From positions 1 through 44,324 of the IMG/VR virus record IMGVR_UViG_3300048023_000188: 44,324 nt of DNA; one strand, 5' to 3'. Source of the stretch: a virus. Positions 41,515 through 44,324 of this stretch are shown here, piece after piece. The translations under genes and the position numbers were made by a program. Every line of letters begins with the position of its first letter. The stretch's first letter is position 1. The notes below the pieces were generated by a model. The model ran no database searches. It was not told the origin of the DNA and was given only the letters and a program-made list of their open reading frames with translations.

Positions 41515-42171
41515 CTATTTATAAATAACCTTTGGGCCAAATGAATCAGAATCAATAAATATTTTAGCGTCTTTTAAAGATTCTGTGTGATTTCTATACT
41601 TATCTTCAGTAGAAGTAACAACAAATACATCTCTTTCAAACCCTTCATGTGGAATTTTAAGATTAATTATTGTATCATCTGAATTTAATGTAGATGTAGG
41701 CCTTGCAGTTTTTATTCTGTTTACTAACACAAACTCTTGATAAACCCAATTCCAAAACAACACTTTGCTATGATTTTCTTCAGGAAAATAGGTATGTATT
41801 TTATATCCAAATGCTTTGCGACCTCTTTCACTCCAAAAAGTATTTGTTCTCAAATATTCCCAATGGTCATTTTTCAATGCCTTCATAATTGTTGGTGTGC
41901 AATTTTCAAGTTCATAAGCTTCGTTGTTATCATATAAAAAAGCGCCTTCTGTTCTTATTTTTTTTAGGTCTTCAGTAGAAACTTTAAAACCTATGACATC
42001 ATCTACATAAAACTCATTATCACTTTCATATGCACTTTTCATTTCATTATGGTTATCTATTATTCCTAGATGAAATCTAATGCCTACAGGAAACTGACCA
42101 TAATGATGAAGATGTGTCTCATCATACATCCATTTTAAAATCCAAGGATATACTGCTTTATCTATTATCAT
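41515..42171 (-). CDS. Unrecognised protein between oxygenase genes
   Basis: 218 aa with many aromatic and His residues (HLHHYGQFPVGIRFHLG at 21-37) and no membrane segment. HxH and later His could bind metal, but the double-stranded beta-helix order is not apparent. It overlaps the cupin-like oxygenase by ATGA, so is co-translated with it. Function unknown. Confidence 0.7.
   Translation of the reverse strand: MIIDKAVYPWILKWMYDETHLHHYGQFPVGIRFHLGIIDNHNEMKSAYESDNEFYVDDVIGFKVSTEDLKKIRTEGAFLYDNNEAYELENCTPTIMKALKNDHWEYLRTNTFWSERGRKAFGYKIHTYFPEENHSKVLFWNWVYQEFVLVNRIKTARPTSTLNSDDTIINLKIPHEGFERDVFVVTSTEDKYRNHTESLKDAKIFIDSDSFGPKVIYK
41516..41523 (-). promoter_or_regulatory. Late promoter TATAAATAGTA overlapping a stop codon
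   Basis: Exact octamer plus GTA. The upstream gene ends IYK-stop, whose codons ATT-TAT-AAA-TAG form the promoter. The ATG of the next gene is five bases after it. Confidence 0.7.
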
Positions 42172-42722
42172 GTCATATTAATTGTAAGTGATAGTCTAGG
42201 ACCATCTGTGTCATCTACACAATGTTTAGTAAACTTAGGAATATGTATAACATCACCAGGTTTTACTGTAACACTCTCTGTTTCACCTAATACCCAATAA
42301 GAAGTTCCATAGATTTGTTTTACATATACATCATATGTGTGGTCATGACTTTGAAATCCTCCTTTGCCTTGTTTACTCATATATAAGTTACCGTGTACAG
42401 GAAAGAAAGAAAAACTGTCTGATATTGCACTTTCTAACATTCTTAAATCATCAGTTAAATCAAAAATACTAGACAATATTAAAGTGTGTCCAAGTTCATA
42501 AACTTTTTTTACTTTACTATATTCTAGAAAACCTTGGGCATCAAATATTCCTCTATGTTGTGATTGACCATCATATGAATTAATAACCTCTACACTAGGA
42601 ACATTATCATGAAATTGATGAGGAAATCTTCTTCTTATCTTAAACATTTCAAAAACATCTTCTTCAGTAAGGTCTATTGTATATTCTTTTAAAAGGTTAT
42701 AAAAATCTTTATCTATGCCCAT
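42168..42722 (-). CDS. Cupin/JmjC-like oxygenase
   Basis: 184 aa. The C-terminal half is a cupin barrel: SFFPVHGNLYMSKQG near 104-118, HDHTYD near 125 as the likely H-x-H/D metal site, VKPGDVIHIPKFTKHCV near 153-169 with the distal His, and a closing strand RLSLTIN. This order fits JmjC/cupin hydroxylases that modify ribosomal proteins or tRNA-related targets. Its N-terminal half is helical. It overlaps the 2OG oxygenase upstream by 10 bases. Confidence 0.75.
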   Translation of the reverse strand: MGIDKDFYNLLKEYTIDLTEEDVFEMFKIRRRFPHQFHDNVPSVEVINSYDGQSQHRGIFDAQGFLEYSKVKKVYELGHTLILSSIFDLTDDLRMLESAISDSFSFFPVHGNLYMSKQGKGGFQSHDHTYDVYVKQIYGTSYWVLGETESVTVKPGDVIHIPKFTKHCVDDTDGPRLSLTINMT

Positions 42723-43345
42723 TCTAACTGTCCTCCACCCCTAACATATGAATACCAACCAGTTAATATCATTTTTTCTGTTTTATGACTAGCTATTCCT
42801 CTGTGAGTATGTGTAAAGTCTGAAGGCCAAAATAAATGCAATCCTTTTTCAGGTGTCATTTTATATTTTTGATATAAAAATGCAGTTTCACCACCATCTT
42901 CACATTCATTCAAATAAGTCATCCATACTAACATTCTTTTTGTTGTATCCACATCCCCTCTTTCAGAGTGCCAGCTATTATAACTTCCACCTTTAGGATA
43001 TTTTTGAAAATTAAATTGTGGATCCATTTTAAACGCACCGCCAGATTTTAAAGGTGGATATTGATTTGTATATAAATCCATGCATGATTGAACGGCATTC
43101 AAATACACATGTATACATTCAACATCTAGTGTGGGCCAAATTATTCCTTGTTCAAAACATTCTTTAACATCATTAGTTTCACCATCCCAAAAATGAGGTT
43201 TACTTTTTTGTGAATCCCAAGATGTTGCAGGAAATAAATAAAGATTATTACACCATTCTATTACAGGGTCCATAATTTCATCAGGTATATAGTAACCACA
43301 AATAAACTTATCTCTTTCTTTATTAATTTCGTGTTCTTTAAACAT
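42713..43345 (-). CDS. 2OG-Fe(II) oxygenase-like protein
   Basis: 210 aa. WHSERGDVD near 123-131 gives the first His and a carboxylate, MTYLNECEDGGETAF near 142-156 is the typical central strand, and FTHTHRGIASHKTEKMILTGWY near 177-198 supplies the second His and a basic 2OG ligand. H-x-E instead of H-x-D in the iron site is notable, though the D of GDVD could serve. First-part Cys residues are not in a zinc arrangement. Confidence 0.82.
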   Translation of the reverse strand: MFKEHEINKERDKFICGYYIPDEIMDPVIEWCNNLYLFPATSWDSQKSKPHFWDGETNDVKECFEQGIIWPTLDVECIHVYLNAVQSCMDLYTNQYPPLKSGGAFKMDPQFNFQKYPKGGSYNSWHSERGDVDTTKRMLVWMTYLNECEDGGETAFLYQKYKMTPEKGLHLFWPSDFTHTHRGIASHKTEKMILTGWYSYVRGGGQLEWA

Positions 43346-43346
43346 A

Positions 43347-43823
43347 TTAAAAATAATTAAAATTTATATTTACTCTTGCCCTTTCATCAGTACAATTTGT
43401 ACTTTGATGTTGTTTGTGTGCCTCAAACATTAAAAGTCTGTTTGCAACACTTTCTATTTTTGTGCCATCATTCAAAATAGTAAATCCATCATTTGTATTT
43501 ACATAAAAAATAGCTGCCTTATGTTCATGACTATAGTCTATATGTGGGGCATGTGTTATTAAATTATCAGTTCTAACATATAGATTTGCTTTAACTCGCA
43601 TTAAAGCTCTTGGGTTTATTTTTTCTATTAATGGTATTATAGGATTTGAATAATTAGAAACAATAGTATGACCAGTATGAATATGATGTACAAAATATGT
43701 ATTAGATTTATCATTTTCATGTACAATACCCATACACCAAGGCATTGTATCTGAAAGATAAACTCTTTGTATTTCTTCTAAATGACTTTTTTCTAGAAAA
43801 TTATCAATAATCGTATAACTCAC
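43347..43823 (-). CDS. Small 2OG-Fe(II) oxygenase-like protein
   Basis: 158 aa beginning with GTG at 43823. HAPHIDYSHEH near 111-121 contains H-x-D, FEAHKQHQST near 133-142 the distal His, and RARVNINFNYF at the end the 2OG-type Arg. It is minimal for the family (usually about 180-200). It is the first gene after gp23, with its own TATAAATA promoter and a leader of about 30 bases. Substrate unknown. Confidence 0.78.
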   Translation of the reverse strand: MSYTIIDNFLEKSHLEEIQRVYLSDTMPWCMGIVHENDKSNTYFVHHIHTGHTIVSNYSNPIIPLIEKINPRALMRVKANLYVRTDNLITHAPHIDYSHEHKAAIFYVNTNDGFTILNDGTKIESVANRLLMFEAHKQHQSTNCTDERARVNINFNYF

Positions 43824-43854
43824 TCACTTCACCAGTTTTATTATATTATATAGT

Positions 43855-43862
43855 TATTTATA
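43855..43862 (-). promoter_or_regulatory. Late promoter TATAAATA after gp23
   Basis: Exact octamer, 32 bases upstream of the GTG at 43823, in the 103-base gap between the gp23 terminator and the small oxygenase gene. It restarts transcription after the terminator. Confidence 0.7.
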
Positions 43863-43881
43863 CAAGTTTTAGATAAGAAAA

Positions 43882-43901
43882 GGGGCGCTAAATGGCGCCC
43901 C
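43882..43901 (-). terminator. Rho-independent terminator of gp23
   Basis: On the minus strand GGGGCGC, a 6-base loop, GCGCCCC, then TTTTCTT. Perfect 7-bp GC stem 26 bases after the capsid-gene stop. It is the only textbook terminator in the window. Confidence 0.9.
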
Positions 43902-43926
43902 AATTCGTTTACTCTTTCGAGTGAGA

Positions 43927-44324
43927 TTACATTAAGTTTGCAACCTGTACTCTACGGTAGTATCTGTTACTGTTTGCAGAACCAGCGCCGTTAATAACAG
44001 CAGCGTCGCCTGTACCAGCTTCAGCAAATGGGTTAGCTTGTAAACCATATCTGGTTTTAAACCCAATTTTTGGTTGGAAAGTATCTTGACCAACAGCACG
44101 AACCATTTGTAATGGCACATACGGACAGTAGAACATTCCACTATCATATGGTGAAGAACCTTTGTAACCTACTACAAAGTATTGTTTAGCAGTGTTGTTT
44201 GCAGAATATGGGTCAATATAAACTTTATATTTACCATTCAGAACACCAGCAAAAGTATTACCTGTGTCATCAACATTTAGATTGTTGTTTAACGCAGGAG
44301 CGTAATCTAATACACCAGCCATTT
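43927..44324 (-). CDS. 23: Major capsid protein gp23, C-terminal part
   Basis: The last 131-132 codons; the gene continues beyond the window. YFVVGYKGSSPYDSGMFYCPYVPL, FQPKIGFKTRYGLQANPF and the end YYRRVQVANL match the conserved C-terminus of T4 gp23. The Met near 44322 is internal and not the start. Base composition is richer in G+C than most of the window, as in other highly expressed T4-like genes. A strong terminator follows. Confidence 0.95.
   Translation of the reverse strand, partial: MAGVLDYAPALNNNLNVDDTGNTFAGVLNGKYKVYIDPYSANNTAKQYFVVGYKGSSPYDSGMFYCPYVPLQMVRAVGQDTFQPKIGFKTRYGLQANPFAEAGTGDAAVINGAGSANSNRYYRRVQVANLM

Noticed and set aside
895-41937. Plus-strand ORFs of 60-275 codons
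   Set aside because: All lie opposite well-supported minus-strand genes, have Ser/Phe/Leu-rich antisense-type composition and no domain or ribosome site.
1-44324. tRNA genes, CRISPR arrays, insertion sequences
   Set aside because: No cloverleaf-like or spaced-repeat pattern, transposase motif or terminal repeats were seen on reading; a dedicated tRNA scan was not possible.

Overview
The window looks like a segment of the genome of an AT-rich, T4-like marine myovirus, of the kind known from cyanophages and pelagiphages. The evidence is the T4 core set in near-T4 order: gp23, uvsY, uvsW, gp55, gp47, gp46, gp45, gp44, gp62, regA, gp43, uvsX, gp41. Every supported gene lies on the minus strand, so transcription runs from high to low coordinates. 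Most genes overlap their upstream neighbour as ATGA, TGATG or TAATG. No photosynthesis genes, tRNAs or CRISPR arrays were seen. The host is not proven; a Pelagibacter-like host is a guess from base composition and gene content.

Layout in transcription order. (1) 44324-39938: the end of the major capsid gene with a strong terminator, three Fe/2OG-oxygenase-like proteins, two unknown proteins, a tail-tube-fold protein and UvsY. (2) 39938-37502: another 2OG oxygenase, the UvsW helicase and an Sm-like protein. (3) 37429-34524: four tandem membrane fatty-acid desaturases, translationally coupled. (4) 34491-28940: late sigma factor gp55, gp47/gp46 nuclease, a 2OG oxygenase, peptide deformylase, two small membrane proteins and a PLP enzyme. 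(5) 28943-25394: a glycosyltransferase, a DNA-methylase-like protein, a 43-aa ORF, a nucleotidyltransferase-cupin fusion and an unknown protein. (6) 25322-24272: an outer-membrane-like protein, a small membrane protein and Hsp20. (7) 24187-13033: the replication and recombination module, with a candidate PD-(D/E)XK nuclease, a RimK-RimB-like fusion, an Sm-like protein and a second methylase-like protein inserted in it. (8) 13023-11845: an unknown late protein. (9) 11655-8919: an AlkB-type alkane monooxygenase and a GIY-YIG-like protein, each with its own sigma70-type promoter. (10) 8813-22: a late unit of virion-like or cargo proteins.

Two promoter classes are readable. One is sigma70-type, TTGACA and TATAAT or a near match with a spacer of exactly 17 bases, found before gp55, the 25394 gene, gp45, the gp43 unit, uvsX, alkB and the GIY-YIG gene, with one more inside the deformylase gene. 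The other is a T4-late-type TATAAATA, often followed by GTA, found before 43347, 41040, 11845, 7602 and probably the desaturases and hsp20.

The most interesting proposal is a virion cargo system. Several enzymes of the 3-9 kb late unit (adenylate kinase, P-loop kinase, a nucleotidyltransferase polyprotein, a ligase-like protein), and also the RimK-RimB fusion, begin with a short peptide resembling the T4 capsid-targeting sequence and ending in a gp21-type cleavage motif (L/I-x-E before A/G/S). They may be packaged in the capsid, trimmed and injected with the DNA. A second theme is membrane or lipid oxidation: four desaturases plus AlkB, together with five Fe/2OG-type oxygenases.
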